Under the pieces are notes generated by a model, which saw only the letters and a program-made list of their open reading frames with translations, did no database searches and was not told the DNA's origin. From Thioalkalivibrio sp. ALJ16 (lineage in GTDB: Bacteria; Pseudomonadota; Gammaproteobacteria; Ectothiorhodospirales; Ectothiorhodospiraceae), in NCBI RefSeq assembly GCF_000377345.1, contig NZ_KB898041.1:62001-126000 (forward strand): a DNA stretch of 64,000 bases, in the 5' to 3' direction. Shown here piece by piece: positions 54,014 through 63,117 of the stretch. The number at the start of each line of letters is the position of its first letter. Position 1 is the stretch's first letter. A program made the translations under genes and the position numbers.

Positions 54014-54832
54014 CTAGCGCAGGAGCATCAGGATGCCGGCGAGGATCAGCACGCCGGCGAAGCCGCGGCGGAGCGTGGCTACTGGCAGGTGATGGGTGAG
54101 CCAGACGCCCGCGCGTACGCTGGTGGCCGTGCCGATCACCACGCCGAGAATGGCGGGCAGATAGAGATACCCCAGCGCCCACTCCGGCGCCTGGTAGGCC
54201 GGATCGGTCCACTGCGGCAGGGCGAACACAAGGCTCGCGCCGATGGAGATGGGCACCCCGAGGGCCGCGGCCGAGCCGATCGCCCGGCGCAGTTCCAGGC
54301 CCTGGCTGACCAGGAACGGCGTGGTCAGCGTGCCGCCGCCGATGCCGATCAGCGCGGAGACGGTCCCGATCACGGTGCCGCTGCCCAGCCAGACGCTGCG
54401 CCTCGGCACCGGCGCCTTCGGCGGCTGAATGTTGAGGAGCATCCAGATCCCGATCGCGACCTCGAAGGCGCCGAAGATGCGCCCCAGGTGGTCGGAGTCG
54501 ATGCGCGTGGCCAGCCAGGCCCCGAGCAGGGCCCCGACGATGATCCCCGGCAGCAGGCGCCGCACGGCCGTGCCGTCCACCCCGCCCCGGCGGTGATGGG
54601 CGCGGGCGGAGAGGACCGCGGTGGGGATGATCGCGCCCAGCGAGGAGCCGACCGCGAGCTGCACCAGGCTCGCCGAGTCGAACGCCAGCAGGGTGAAGAT
54701 CGCGACGAACACCGGCACCAGGATCAGCCCGCCGCCGATGCCGAACATCCCGGCCGGGATGCCGGCGACCAGGCCCAGGGCCACGAACAGCAGGCCCAGG
54801 CCAAGCGGCGACTGGGTCAGGGCCTCAAGCAC
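54014..54832 (-). CDS. Sulfite exporter TauE/SafE-family permease
   Basis: A 272-residue membrane protein with about eight hydrophobic helices. Family signature: FVALGLVAGIPAGMFGIGGG near residue 17-36, and GTVSALIGIGGGTLTTPFLV near 155, the two repeated Gly-rich loops of the TauE/SafE (DUF81) group. Members export sulfite, sulfoacetate or other small anions; which one is not known. In a sulfur-oxidising host a sulfite role would be natural, but that is speculation. It is adjacent to hemL on the same strand, 75 bp upstream of its stop. Confidence 0.87.
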   Translation of the reverse strand: MLEALTQSPLGLGLLFVALGLVAGIPAGMFGIGGGLILVPVFVAIFTLLAFDSASLVQLAVGSSLGAIIPTAVLSARAHHRRGGVDGTAVRRLLPGIIVGALLGAWLATRIDSDHLGRIFGAFEVAIGIWMLLNIQPPKAPVPRRSVWLGSGTVIGTVSALIGIGGGTLTTPFLVSQGLELRRAIGSAAALGVPISIGASLVFALPQWTDPAYQAPEWALGYLYLPAILGVVIGTATSVRAGVWLTHHLPVATLRRGFAGVLILAGILMLLR

Positions 54833-54907
54833 GAGAGGGTGGGGGCGTCAGGCAGGGACCGGGCCGGCTGGGATGGGGCCGGCCGGCCCGGCGGAGGGGG
54901 CAGGCGC

Positions 54908-56185
54908 TCAGAGCGCCTTGAAGCACTTGCGGGCGGCCTCGACGGTGGCGTCGAGGTCTGCGTCCGAGTGGGCGTTGGACATGAAGCCGGCCTCGAAGGC
55001 GCTGGGGGCGAGGTAGATGCCCTCGCCCAGCATCGCGTGGAAGAAGCGGCCGAAGGCGGCGGTGTCGCAGGCGGTGGCGCCGGCGAAGTCGGTGACCTTC
55101 TGGTCCGAGAAGAACAGGCCGAACATGCCCGGCACCTGGTTGGTGGTCAGGGCGACCCCGGCCTCGCGTGCGGCGTCCTCGAAGCCCGCGACGACCTTCT
55201 TCGTGCGCTGCTCCAGCTCGTCGTGGAAGCCCGGACGGGACAGGATCTCCAGGGTCTTGAGCCCGGCGGTCATCGCGATCGGGTTTCCGGACAGGGTGCC
55301 GGCCTGGTAGACCGGACCCAGCGGGGAGAGGTGTTCCATGATCGCGCGCTTGCCGCCGAAGGCCCCCACCGGCATGCCGCCGCCGATGATCTTGCCCAGC
55401 GTGGTCAGGTCCGGGGTGACGCCGAGATAGCCCTGGGCGCAGTTCTTCGAGACGCGGAAGCCGGTCATCACCTCGTCGAAGATCAGCACTGCGCCGTGCT
55501 GGTCGCAGACCTCGCGCAGCGTCTCGAGAAAGCCGGGTTCCGGCGGGATGCAGTTCATGTTGCCGGCGATCGGCTCGACGATGATGCAGGCGACCTCGTC
55601 GCCCTTCTCCGCAAAGAAGGCACGCACGCCGTCGGCGTCGTTATAGGTGAGGGTGCTGGTCAGGGCGGCCAGCTCCTTCGGCACGCCGGGGGAGCTCGGC
55701 TGGCCGAGGGTCAGGGCACCGGAGCCGGCCTTCACCAGCAGGGAGTCGCCGTGGCCGTGGTAGTTGCCCTCGAACTTCACGATGCGGTCGCGCCCGGTGT
55801 AGCCGCGTGCCAGCCGGATCGCGCTCATGGTCGCCTCGGAGCCCGAGTTGGTCATGCGCACCAGGTCCATCGACGGCACCAGTTCGCAGACCTTCGCGGC
55901 CATGTCGTTTTCCAGCCGCGTCGGGCAGCCGAAGGACAGGCCGTTGTTGCAGGCCTCGCGCACCGCCTCGATCACCTCGGGGTGGGCGTGGCCGGCGACC
56001 ATCGGGCCCCAGGAGCCGATGTAGTCGATGTAGCGCTGGCCATCGGCGTCCCACATGTAGGCGCCGTTGGCGCGGTCCATGAAGATCGGGGTGCCGCCCA
56101 CGCCCTTGAATGCGCGGACCGGGGAGTTCACGCCCCCGGGGATGTGCTGCTTGGCGGCCTCGAACAGACGCTCGGTTTCCTGCAT
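54908..56185 (-). CDS. hemL: Glutamate-1-semialdehyde 2,1-aminomutase
   Basis: HemL makes 5-aminolevulinate for haem, sirohaem and cobalamin. The 425-residue PLP enzyme shows [11 protein letters not shown] near residue 15, [50 protein letters not shown] and the PLP lysine in AFGGKRAIM near 275. ATG 56185 gives the standard N-terminus; the frame runs upstream to 56227. Its upstream gap of 75 bp separates it from thiE, the next gene on this strand. Confidence 0.96.
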   Translation of the reverse strand: MQETERLFEAAKQHIPGGVNSPVRAFKGVGGTPIFMDRANGAYMWDADGQRYIDYIGSWGPMVAGHAHPEVIEAVREACNNGLSFGCPTRLENDMAAKVCELVPSMDLVRMTNSGSEATMSAIRLARGYTGRDRIVKFEGNYHGHGDSLLVKAGSGALTLGQPSSPGVPKELAALTSTLTYNDADGVRAFFAEKGDEVACIIVEPIAGNMNCIPPEPGFLETLREVCDQHGAVLIFDEVMTGFRVSKNCAQGYLGVTPDLTTLGKIIGGGMPVGAFGGKRAIMEHLSPLGPVYQAGTLSGNPIAMTAGLKTLEILSRPGFHDELEQRTKKVVAGFEDAAREAGVALTTNQVPGMFGLFFSDQKVTDFAGATACDTAAFGRFFHAMLGEGIYLAPSAFEAGFMSNAHSDADLDATVEAARKCFKAL

Positions 56186-56260
56186 GACGGTGTCCCTATA
56201 GTTCAATGGAATCGGTAGGCCCGGCAACCATAGCGGCGGCCGCCGGGCGGTGCAAAGTGG

Positions 56261-56905
56261 TCAGTCGAACAGTGTGCTGATGTGCCGAGCGGCGGCCTCC
56301 GGGTCGGGCGCGGCGCTGATGCCCTGGATCACGGCGACCAGATCCGCCCCGGCCGCGACCACCTCGGCCGCGTTGTCCGAGGTGATGCCGCCGATGCCGC
56401 AGATCGGCAGGTCCAGGGCTGCGCGTGCCTGGCGGATCAGCTCCGGCCCGGCAAAGGCGGCCTCGGGTTTGGTCGGGGAGGCGAACATGGTGCCGAAGGC
56501 GACATAGCTCGCACCGGCCCGGGCGGCGGCTTCGGCGCGCGCCAGTTCGTTGTAGCAGGAGACCCCGATGACTGCGTCCGGCCCCAGGAGCGTGCGGGCC
56601 GCGATCGGGTCCGGATCGTCGCGGCCCAGATGCACGCCGTCGGCCTGGATGCGCGCGGCCAGTTCGGTGTCGTCGTTGATGATGCAGCGCGCCCCGTGCG
56701 CGTGGGCGAGGGCGACCAGCTCGCGGGCGATCGCCTCGCGCGCGTCGCCCGCGAGCTGCTTGTCGCGGAACTGGATCAGGCTGGCGCCGCCGCGCAGTGC
56801 GGCCGCGGCGTGGGCGAGGTGGGTGGCGCGCGGGTCCGCGCCCACCGGCACCGCGGGGGTGATGAAATAGAGCCCGCGCAGGGGCGCTTGGCTGTCAGTC
56901 GTCAT
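56261..56905 (-). CDS. thiE: Thiamine-phosphate synthase
   Basis: ThiE couples hydroxymethylpyrimidine diphosphate and thiazole phosphate to thiamine phosphate. The 214-residue product has GLYFITPAVPVG at the N-terminus, the FRDKQLAGDAREAI segment, NDDTELAARIQADGVHLGRDD, VGTMFASPTKP-like VAFGTMFASPTKPE and GIGGITSDNAAEVVAAGADLVAV. ATG 56905 overlaps the upstream thiD by 11 bp, so the two are coupled. thiL at 1950-2996 would complete the pathway to thiamine diphosphate. Confidence 0.95.
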   Translation of the reverse strand: MTTDSQAPLRGLYFITPAVPVGADPRATHLAHAAAALRGGASLIQFRDKQLAGDAREAIARELVALAHAHGARCIINDDTELAARIQADGVHLGRDDPDPIAARTLLGPDAVIGVSCYNELARAEAAARAGASYVAFGTMFASPTKPEAAFAGPELIRQARAALDLPICGIGGITSDNAAEVVAAGADLVAVIQGISAAPDPEAAARHISTLFD

Positions 56906-57683
56906 GCGGGCACAGGCGGTTGGGGATGTGCTGGCCGTGGCCGGGGGCGTAGCCGCGGGCGATGGCATCGTTCATGAAGGCCTGGGCCTCGATCACGGCC
57001 GGTTCGATGTCACGGCCACGGGCGAGGAAGGCGGCGATCGCCGCGGCCAGGGTGCAGCCGGAGCCGTGGAAGCCGGCCGGGTGGCGCGGCAGCTCGAACG
57101 GGCGCACGTGGTCGTCCTCGCGGTAGAGACGATTGATGATTGGGTCCTGTTCGGCGCCCTCGTGCCCGCCGGTGACCAGCACGTTGCGTGCGCCCAACTG
57201 GCGCAGCTGGTGGCCCCACTGCGCGGGGTCTTCGCTGCGGGCCAGGCGGGCGGCTTCGGGGCCGTTCGGGGTGATCAGCGTGGCGCGCGGCAGCAGGGCC
57301 TCGCGCGTGGCGTCGACGACCGCCTCGGTGGCCAGCGCCCCGCCGCCGCCAGCGACCATCACCGGGTCCAGTACTACCGGGATGTGCGGGTGAGTGCTCA
57401 GCAGCGCCGAGACGACGGTGACGTTCTCCACCGAGCCGAGCATGCCGATCTTGATCGCCGCGACCTCGAGATCGGCGAGGGTGACCTCGATCTGGGCGCG
57501 CAGCTGCTCCGGCGGGAGAACGGTGAAATCCACCACGTTGCGGGTGTCCTGCACGGTAATCGCGGTCACGGCCGTGGCCCCGTGTACGCCGAGGCGGGTA
57601 AAGGTAGTCAGGTCGGCCTGCAGACCCGCACCACCGCCGGGGTCGGAGCCGGCAATGGTCAGCGCGATCGGGGGATGATTCAT
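56895..57683 (-). CDS. thiD: Hydroxymethylpyrimidine/phosphomethylpyrimidine kinase
   Basis: ThiD phosphorylates HMP twice to the diphosphate used by ThiE. The 262-residue product has ALTIAGSDPGGGAGLQADL at the N-terminus, HGATAVTAITVQDT, KIGMLGSVENVTVV, VLDPVMVAGGGGAL and HGSGCTLAAAIAAFLA, the ribokinase-fold signature. ATG 57683 was chosen because it gives the normal start MNHPPIAL. Its 5' end faces the hypothetical gene at 57766; the 82-bp gap should hold divergent promoters. No TPP riboswitch was recognised. Confidence 0.95.
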   Translation of the reverse strand: MNHPPIALTIAGSDPGGGAGLQADLTTFTRLGVHGATAVTAITVQDTRNVVDFTVLPPEQLRAQIEVTLADLEVAAIKIGMLGSVENVTVVSALLSTHPHIPVVLDPVMVAGGGGALATEAVVDATREALLPRATLITPNGPEAARLARSEDPAQWGHQLRQLGARNVLVTGGHEGAEQDPIINRLYREDDHVRPFELPRHPAGFHGSGCTLAAAIAAFLARGRDIEPAVIEAQAFMNDAIARGYAPGHGQHIPNRLCPHDD

Positions 57684-57765
57684 GAATGGGGGCTCCCGTG
57701 CTAAGGTTGCGCGCGCCCCGGCACCCCGGGGCGTTCTTGTTCCGAATCCCGGGAGTGTACGCAGC

Positions 57766-58212
57766 ATGAGCCACGAGTTCGAAGTCGAGTCCATCCGCCC
57801 TCTGGTCGCCGCCGCCGAAGCGGGTGGTACGTTGAACGCGGAGGTCGACCAGGCCCTGGCCGCGCTGGAGCAGGAGATCAACCGGATCGCCGCCGAGCTG
57901 CAGGTGGAACACGTGGGCCCCGGGGTGGGCATGGCGGACATGAATGCCCAGCATGTCTATCGTCTGGTGATCCGCCAGCACGAGATCGACGTGACGCGGC
58001 ATGAATGGAGCCTGTGGGTCTGCGATGCGCTCGATAACTGCGACTTCCGCGCGACCTGGCCGGTCACCGGCGCCGGGCGTCTGCGCCGCAAGCAGGTGAC
58101 GGCCGTGGTGCCGGAGCTGGTGACGGGCTACCGCGATGCGGTCGTGGCCGCCGGCAAGGGGGATACCCCGGCCGGTCAGCGGCTGGAGCAGATGGCCGGT
58201 CTGTTCAGCTGA
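57766..58212 (+). CDS. Conserved-looking hypothetical protein
   Basis: A 148-residue soluble protein not recognised. It begins MSHEFEVESIRPLVAAAEAG, has a helical N-terminal third and an ordered middle (AELQVEHVGPGVGMADMNAQHVYRL, WSLWVCDALDNCDFRATWPVT) with two Cys residues about six apart, and ends in a helix. No signal peptide or membrane helix. It starts 82 bp from thiD, divergent, and its last 8 bp overlap the stop of the convergent phosphatase gene. Codon use looks like its neighbours, which supports it as a gene. Confidence 0.6.
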   Translation: MSHEFEVESIRPLVAAAEAGGTLNAEVDQALAALEQEINRIAAELQVEHVGPGVGMADMNAQHVYRLVIRQHEIDVTRHEWSLWVCDALDNCDFRATWPVTGAGRLRRKQVTAVVPELVTGYRDAVVAAGKGDTPAGQRLEQMAGLFS

Positions 58213-58891
58213 CCGAGCCTTCCGGCTCGCGCAGTGAGATCACCGGCCAGCCACGCTCCCGGGCATGCGCGGCCAGGGTCGGGTCGGGATCCACGGCCAC
58301 CGGGCGGCCGACCTGCTCCAGCAGCGGGATGTCGTTGCGCGAGTCGCTGTAGAAGCTGGCCTGCGTGATGGTGCCCTCGGGGTCCGGGTGATCCGCAAGG
58401 TGCTGGCGCAGGCGCTCGATCTTGCCTTCCTGGAAGCAGGGCACGCCCGTCAGTTCCCCGGTGAACTCGCCGTCGTCGCGTTCCTCCGCCAGGGTGGCGA
58501 TCAGATGGTCCACGCCGAGGATCTCCGCGATCGGCTGGGTCACGAACTGGTTGGTCGCGGTGATGATGACCAGCTCGTCGCCGGCCTTCCGGTGCTTTTC
58601 CAGCAGGCGCTGCGCGCCGGGGGCGATCATCGGCCGGATCAGGGTGTCGATGAACTGCTCCCGCCATTGTTCCAGTTGCGCGCGCGGGTGCTCCGCCAGC
58701 GGGCTGAACGCGAAGCGGCAGAACTCGTGGATGTCGAGGGTCCCCGCGACATACTCCTGATAGAAGCGGTCATTGGTCTCGGCGTGACAGGTCGGGTGCA
58801 CGGCGCCCACCTCGGCCAGGAACTGGTTCCAGGCGTGATCGCTGTCGCCGGCAAGCAGGGTGTTGTCGAGGTCGAACAGAGCCAGGGTCAT
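58205..58891 (-). CDS. HAD subfamily IB phosphatase, SerB-like
   Basis: A 228-residue phosphatase with motif I ALFDLDNTLLAGDSDHAWNQ near the N-terminus, motif II IITATNQFVTQPIAEILGV, and motif IV SFYSDSRNDIPLLEQVGRP. The arrangement resembles the gene next to rppH and ptsP in Pseudomonas, an unnamed SerB-like phosphatase. Phosphoserine is one possible substrate, but CicA-like or other HAD-IB roles are equally possible. ATG 58891 gives a normal N-terminus. It is divergent from rppH, with 176 bp between. Confidence 0.85.
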   Translation of the reverse strand: MTLALFDLDNTLLAGDSDHAWNQFLAEVGAVHPTCHAETNDRFYQEYVAGTLDIHEFCRFAFSPLAEHPRAQLEQWREQFIDTLIRPMIAPGAQRLLEKHRKAGDELVIITATNQFVTQPIAEILGVDHLIATLAEERDDGEFTGELTGVPCFQEGKIERLRQHLADHPDPEGTITQASFYSDSRNDIPLLEQVGRPVAVDPDPTLAAHARERGWPVISLREPEGSVS

Positions 58892-59067
58892 GCGTGCGTT
58901 CTCGGGTTGCCGTGGGCAGGGCGGGAGTGTACCGGGGGGCGTCGCGGACTGCAGCACGCCAGCCATCACGCGGGCCATCGCGGGCCCGGCCCCGGAGCGC
59001 GGGTGGGGGCTTTGCCGCCGGGGCTCCTGCTGTGGAACAATGCCAGTAATATAAAAGCGTCTGGCTG

Positions 59068-59640
59068 ATGCAAGTGATTGATTGTGATGGGTATCGCGCA
59101 AACGTAGGCATCATCCTCTGCAACGCGGAACAGCAGCTGTTCTGGGGCAAGCGGGTCGGGCAGGAAGCCTGGCAGTTTCCCCAGGGCGGGGTGCATGCGG
59201 AAGAGACGCCGGAAGAGGCGATGTTCCGCGAGTTGCGCGAGGAGACGGGCCTGTTGCCCCGGCATGTCGAGGTGCTGGGCAGTACCCGCCATTGGCTGCG
59301 TTACCGGCTGCCGGAGCGCATGGTTCGACGGCACCGGCGCCCGGTCTGCATCGGCCAAAAACAGCGCTGGTTCCTGCTGCGCATGATCGGAGAAGAAAGT
59401 GACGTGGTCCTGGATGCGATGGAAACCCCGGAATTCGACGACTGGCGCTGGATCGACTACTGGCGGCCGTCGCGCGAGGTCGTGCATTTCAAGCGTCAGG
59501 TCTATCGCCGCGCGCTGTGCGAGCTGGTGCCGCTGATGTTCCCGGAGCTGGAGGGCGGGCGTGCCAGCACGGGGGGCGCCCGCGGCGGTAATTCCGGTGA
59601 TTCGTCACCGTCGCGCGCCTTGCCGGTGTCTCCGCGTTGA
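59068..59640 (+). CDS. rppH: RNA pyrophosphohydrolase RppH (NudH)
   Basis: RppH removes pyrophosphate from the 5' end of mRNA and triggers decay. The 190-residue product has the Nudix box [20 protein letters not shown] at residues 40-59 (catalytic glutamates), preceded by [10 protein letters not shown] and followed by [11 protein letters not shown] and [11 protein letters not shown]. The last 25 residues are an extra Gly/Ser-rich tail compared with E. coli. Its stop region overlaps the TTG that could start ptsP. Gene order phosphatase/rppH/ptsP is conserved in Pseudomonas. Confidence 0.95.
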   Translation: MQVIDCDGYRANVGIILCNAEQQLFWGKRVGQEAWQFPQGGVHAEETPEEAMFRELREETGLLPRHVEVLGSTRHWLRYRLPERMVRRHRRPVCIGQKQRWFLLRMIGEESDVVLDAMETPEFDDWRWIDYWRPSREVVHFKRQVYRRALCELVPLMFPELEGGRASTGGARGGNSGDSSPSRALPVSPR

Positions 59641-59660
59641 CGAACCCGAGCCCCCCGTCG

Positions 59661-61928
59661 ATGCTGGAGGTCCTGCGCCGCGTGGTGCAGGAGGTGAATG
59701 GCGCTGCCGATTTCTTCGAGGCGCTGCACATTATCGTGACCCGCGTGAAGGCCGCGCTGGATATCGATGTCTGCTCGATCTACCTGAAGTCGCCGCAGTC
59801 GGGCCGCCTGGTGCTGATGGCGTCGGAGGGTCTGCGCGAGGAGTCCATCGGGCATGTCGAGATGGACCCCTCCGAGGGCCTGGTCGGCCTGGTCGCCTCG
59901 CGTGCGGAGCCGGTCAACCTGGACAGCGCCCAGGATCACCCGCGCTTTCGCTATTTCCCGGAGACCGGCGAGGAGCACTTCCTGGCCTTTCTCGGGGTGC
60001 CGATCATTCACCAGCGCAACCTGCTCGGGGTGCTGGTTGTGCAGCAGCACCAGGCGCGCAAGTTCGATGACGAACACGTCTCTTTTCTGATTACCCTGGC
60101 CGCGCAGCTGGCCGGAGCGATCGCCTACGCGGAATTCAACGACGAGATCTCCTCCGAGACCCCGCTGATCGGGCATGTGAACGTGGAGGCCACGGGGATC
60201 GCCGGTTCCCCGGGGGTCGCGATCGGGCGCGCCGTGGTGGCCTATCGGCTGGCGGATCTCGACTCCATACCGGACCGCGAGGGGGCCGGGGTGGACGAGG
60301 AGCTCGAGCGCCTGGCGAGGGCGGTGGCCGATACCCGGACCGAGATCGAGGACCTGAAGCAGCGCATGGGCGAGGCCCTGGGCCCGGACGAGCAGGTGCT
60401 GTTCGATGCCTATCTGCTGCTGCTGGGTTCGGATTCGCTGGTGCACAAGACGGAGGCGCGTATCCGCAATGGGCAATGGGCCCCGGCGGCCCTGCGCGAC
60501 ACCGTGCGCGAGAGCGTGCGGGTGTTCGAGGACATGGAAGACCCCTATCTGCGCGAGCGCGCGGCCGATGTGCGCGATCTCGGGCGACGCGTGCTGTCGC
60601 ACCTCCTGCCCGCCGAGCGCAGCCAGGAGGAGTTTCCGGATGGCGGTATCCTGGTGGGCGACGACCTGACCGCCTCGCATCTGGCCGAGGTGCCGATCGA
60701 GCGGCTGGGCGCGATGGTCTCGGCCAAGGGTACCGGGTCGTCCCACATCGCCATCCTGGCACGTGCACTGAACATTCCGGCGGTGATGGGGGTTTCCGAA
60801 CTGCCGGTCGGGCGCCTGGAAGGGCGCGAGATCCTGGTGGATGGCTACCGCGGCCGGCTGTTCGTGAACCCGAACGCGGAGCTGCGTGCCGAGTTCGAGC
60901 GCCTGGTGCGCGAAGAGCGCGAGCTGGCCGAGGACCTGCGCGCCCTGGCGAAGGATCCGGCCGAGACCCGTGACGGGGTGCCGGTGCCGGTACTCGCCAA
61001 CTCGGGTCTGCTGGCGGACATCAAGCCGTCGCTGGAATCGGGGGCCGAGGGTGTGGGGCTGTACCGCACCGAGGTCCCGTTCATGATCCGCGACCGCTTC
61101 CCTGGTGAGGAGGAACAGGTCCAGCTCTACGAGCAGGTGCTGGCGTCGTTCGACCCGATGCCAGTGACGCTGCGTACGCTGGATATCGGCGGCGACAAGG
61201 CGCTGCCGTACTTTCCGGTCAAGGAAGACAACCCGTTTCTGGGCTGGCGCGGCATCCGTATCTCGCTGGACCACCCGGAGATCTTCCTGACCCAGCTGCG
61301 GGCCATGCTCAAGGCCAGCCGCGCGCACGACAACCTGCAGATCCTGTTCCCGATGATCTCGGCCCTGGACGAGCTGAAGGGCGCCATGAGCCTGCTCAAT
61401 CGGGCGCGCGAGGAGCTGCTGGACGAGGGCTTCCGTATCCCGGTGCCGCGCATTGGCGTGATGGTCGAGGTGCCGGCGGCGGTGTACATGTCGGAGATGC
61501 TGGCGCGGCGGGTGGACTTCCTGTCCGTCGGCACCAATGACCTGGTGCAGTACCTGCTCGCGGTGGATCGGAACAATGCGCGCGTGGCCAGCCTCTACGA
61601 CACCCTGCATCCGGCCTGTATCCATGCGCTGGAGACCATCACCGAGGGTTCGCACCGGGCCGGCAAGCCAGTCAGCGTCTGCGGGGAGATGGCGGCCGAC
61701 CCGGCGGCGGTGATCCTGCTGCTGGGCATGGGGATCGACAGCCTCAGTGTCAGCGTCTCCGCCATCCCGCGGGTGAAGTGGGTGATCCGCAGCTTCTCCA
61801 CCGATCGCGCCGAGGCCCTGCTGGCGCAGTGCCGGCTGCTGGAGAACGCGGACCAGATCCGCTCGCTGCTGAACAATGCCCTGGTCCAGGCCGGGCTGGG
61901 CGGGCTGGTGCGCGCGGGCAAGACCTGA
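59661..61928 (+). CDS. ptsP: Phosphoenolpyruvate-protein phosphotransferase PtsP (EI-Ntr)
   Basis: PtsP passes phosphate from PEP to NPr in the nitrogen-related phosphotransferase system. The 755-residue product has an N-terminal GAF domain (residues about 15-150, IDVCSIYLKSPQSGRLVLMASE), then the EI domains: AEVPIERLGAMVSAKGTGSS(H)IAIL with phosphohistidine near residue 361, GADGVGLYRTE-like GVGLYRTEVPFM, and SVGTNDLVQYLLAVDRNN in the PEP-binding domain. ATG 59661 is preferred because the homologous start is MLEVLRRVVQEV; TTG 59637, overlapping the rppH stop, is possible. Confidence 0.93.
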   Translation: MLEVLRRVVQEVNGAADFFEALHIIVTRVKAALDIDVCSIYLKSPQSGRLVLMASEGLREESIGHVEMDPSEGLVGLVASRAEPVNLDSAQDHPRFRYFPETGEEHFLAFLGVPIIHQRNLLGVLVVQQHQARKFDDEHVSFLITLAAQLAGAIAYAEFNDEISSETPLIGHVNVEATGIAGSPGVAIGRAVVAYRLADLDSIPDREGAGVDEELERLARAVADTRTEIEDLKQRMGEALGPDEQVLFDAYLLLLGSDSLVHKTEARIRNGQWAPAALRDTVRESVRVFEDMEDPYLRERAADVRDLGRRVLSHLLPAERSQEEFPDGGILVGDDLTASHLAEVPIERLGAMVSAKGTGSSHIAILARALNIPAVMGVSELPVGRLEGREILVDGYRGRLFVNPNAELRAEFERLVREERELAEDLRALAKDPAETRDGVPVPVLANSGLLADIKPSLESGAEGVGLYRTEVPFMIRDRFPGEEEQVQLYEQVLASFDPMPVTLRTLDIGGDKALPYFPVKEDNPFLGWRGIRISLDHPEIFLTQLRAMLKASRAHDNLQILFPMISALDELKGAMSLLNRAREELLDEGFRIPVPRIGVMVEVPAAVYMSEMLARRVDFLSVGTNDLVQYLLAVDRNNARVASLYDTLHPACIHALETITEGSHRAGKPVSVCGEMAADPAAVILLLGMGIDSLSVSVSAIPRVKWVIRSFSTDRAEALLAQCRLLENADQIRSLLNNALVQAGLGGLVRAGKT

Positions 61929-61963
61929 AGCGCGGGCTGGCGGCCGGCCTTCGCCCCGGCGGG

Positions 61964-62476
61964 TCAGGTGCGCCGGGCGCGTATCCGGGCGGTCAGGGCC
62001 GTTACGACGAAAATGCCCAGCACGACGCCAATGGCGATCAGGCCGTCCGTGATGGAGCGGTTGATGACCAGGACCACGGCGCCCACCAAAATCGGTACCG
62101 GGATCTCGTTGAACCAGCGATACCAGGTGTGATCGCGGCGGTTCAGGTCGTGACGGAAGTCGCGCACGATCTTGCCGCACCAGACGTGATAGGCGGCCAG
62201 CACCGCGATCAGGGTCAGCTTGAAATGCATCCAGGGCTCGGCCAGGTAGAACGAGCGATCCACCAGCATGGCGACGCCGAAGCCGATGGTGATCAGGGCG
62301 CCGGGGGTCATGATCCCGTAGAACAACTTGCGTTCCATGACCTTGAAGCGCTCGTGCCCGAGGGCGTCGTCGGTCATCGCGTGGTAGACGAACAGGCGCG
62401 GCAGATAGAACAGGCCGGCGAACCAGGTGACCATGAAGATCACGTGGAGGCTGAGGAACCAGTTGTAGGCTTGCAT
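61964..62476 (-). CDS. hemJ: HemJ-type protoporphyrinogen oxidase
   Basis: HemJ oxidises protoporphyrinogen IX in haem synthesis. The 170-residue membrane protein has the family pattern LSLHVIFMVTWFAGLFYLPRLFVYHA (conserved His near residue 10), GHERFKVMERKLFYGIMTPG, AYHVWCGKIVRDFRHDL and WYRWFNEIPVPILVGAVVLV. About four hydrophobic helices. With hemL at 55 kb this gives two haem genes in the window, though not adjacent. It is followed on the same strand by nothing close; a thioredoxin-fold gene lies 30 bp upstream. Confidence 0.88.
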   Translation of the reverse strand: MQAYNWFLSLHVIFMVTWFAGLFYLPRLFVYHAMTDDALGHERFKVMERKLFYGIMTPGALITIGFGVAMLVDRSFYLAEPWMHFKLTLIAVLAAYHVWCGKIVRDFRHDLNRRDHTWYRWFNEIPVPILVGAVVLVINRSITDGLIAIGVVLGIFVVTALTARIRARRT

Positions 62477-62506
62477 GGAGATCCTTCTCGTCGGACGGTG
62501 CCCGGC

Positions 62507-63022
62507 TTACGACAGCCAGCGCTCCAGGTGGCGTTCGATCTGTTCGAAATCCGGATCGCCCAGCTTCTGGTAGACGATGCGACCGCTGGGCGAGATCAGG
62601 AAGGTGGTGGGGGTCAGGCGCACCCCGCCATAGGCCTGGGAGAAGCCGTCGTCGCTGTCATGGATCACCGTGTAGGGCATACCCCGGTCTTCGCGCATCG
62701 CCTCCACGCGGTTGATCGGATCGTAGGAGAGCGCGACCGCCAGCAGCTTGAAGCCCCGGTCCGAGTAGGTCTCGTGGAGATGGGTGAGTTTCGGGATCTC
62801 GCGCACGCAGGACGGGCAGTTCGTTGCCCAGAAGGAGATCATCACGGGGCGGCCCTCGAAGTCCTCGAGGGCGACCTGTTCGCCGTCCAGCGTGGTTGCG
62901 GTGAAGGCGGGCGCCGGCCGCATCCCGTCATCGGTCAGCCAGATGGTCGCGGCGACGGCAATCAGCGCGATGATGAAGATGCCTCCGAAGATGGCCTTGC
63001 GGTCAATCCTGCCCTTGCTCAT
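62507..63022 (-). CDS. Membrane-anchored TlpA/ResA-like thioredoxin
   Basis: A 171-residue periplasmic thioredoxin-fold protein. An N-terminal helix (about residues 10-30, [20 protein letters not shown]) anchors it. The active site is [13 protein letters not shown] with Cys69 and Cys72, and cis-Pro is in [10 protein letters not shown] near 137. AlkylHydroperoxide/Redoxin-type fold is supported by [16 protein letters not shown]. It is divergent from argC and 30 bp upstream of hemJ. It probably reduces disulfides in cytochrome maturation or similar, inferred. Confidence 0.87.
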   Translation of the reverse strand: MSKGRIDRKAIFGGIFIIALIAVAATIWLTDDGMRPAPAFTATTLDGEQVALEDFEGRPVMISFWATNCPSCVREIPKLTHLHETYSDRGFKLLAVALSYDPINRVEAMREDRGMPYTVIHDSDDGFSQAYGGVRLTPTTFLISPSGRIVYQKLGDPDFEQIERHLERWLS

Positions 63023-63117
63023 GGGATGCGGTCTCGTCGGTCGATGGTCTGCAAATGTGGACTGGCCGAAACGCCTTGCGTTCCGTGGTTCCGGTCAAGG
63101 CGGTATCATGCCGCAGC

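Noticed and set aside
56906-57765. TPP riboswitch upstream of thiD
   Set aside because: No CTGAGA and ACCTGA-type core was found in the 82-bp gap or nearby.
59502-62180. An 892-codon minus-strand frame opposite rppH and ptsP
   Set aside because: Both sense genes have all catalytic motifs; the antisense product is His/Arg/Gln-rich without family features.
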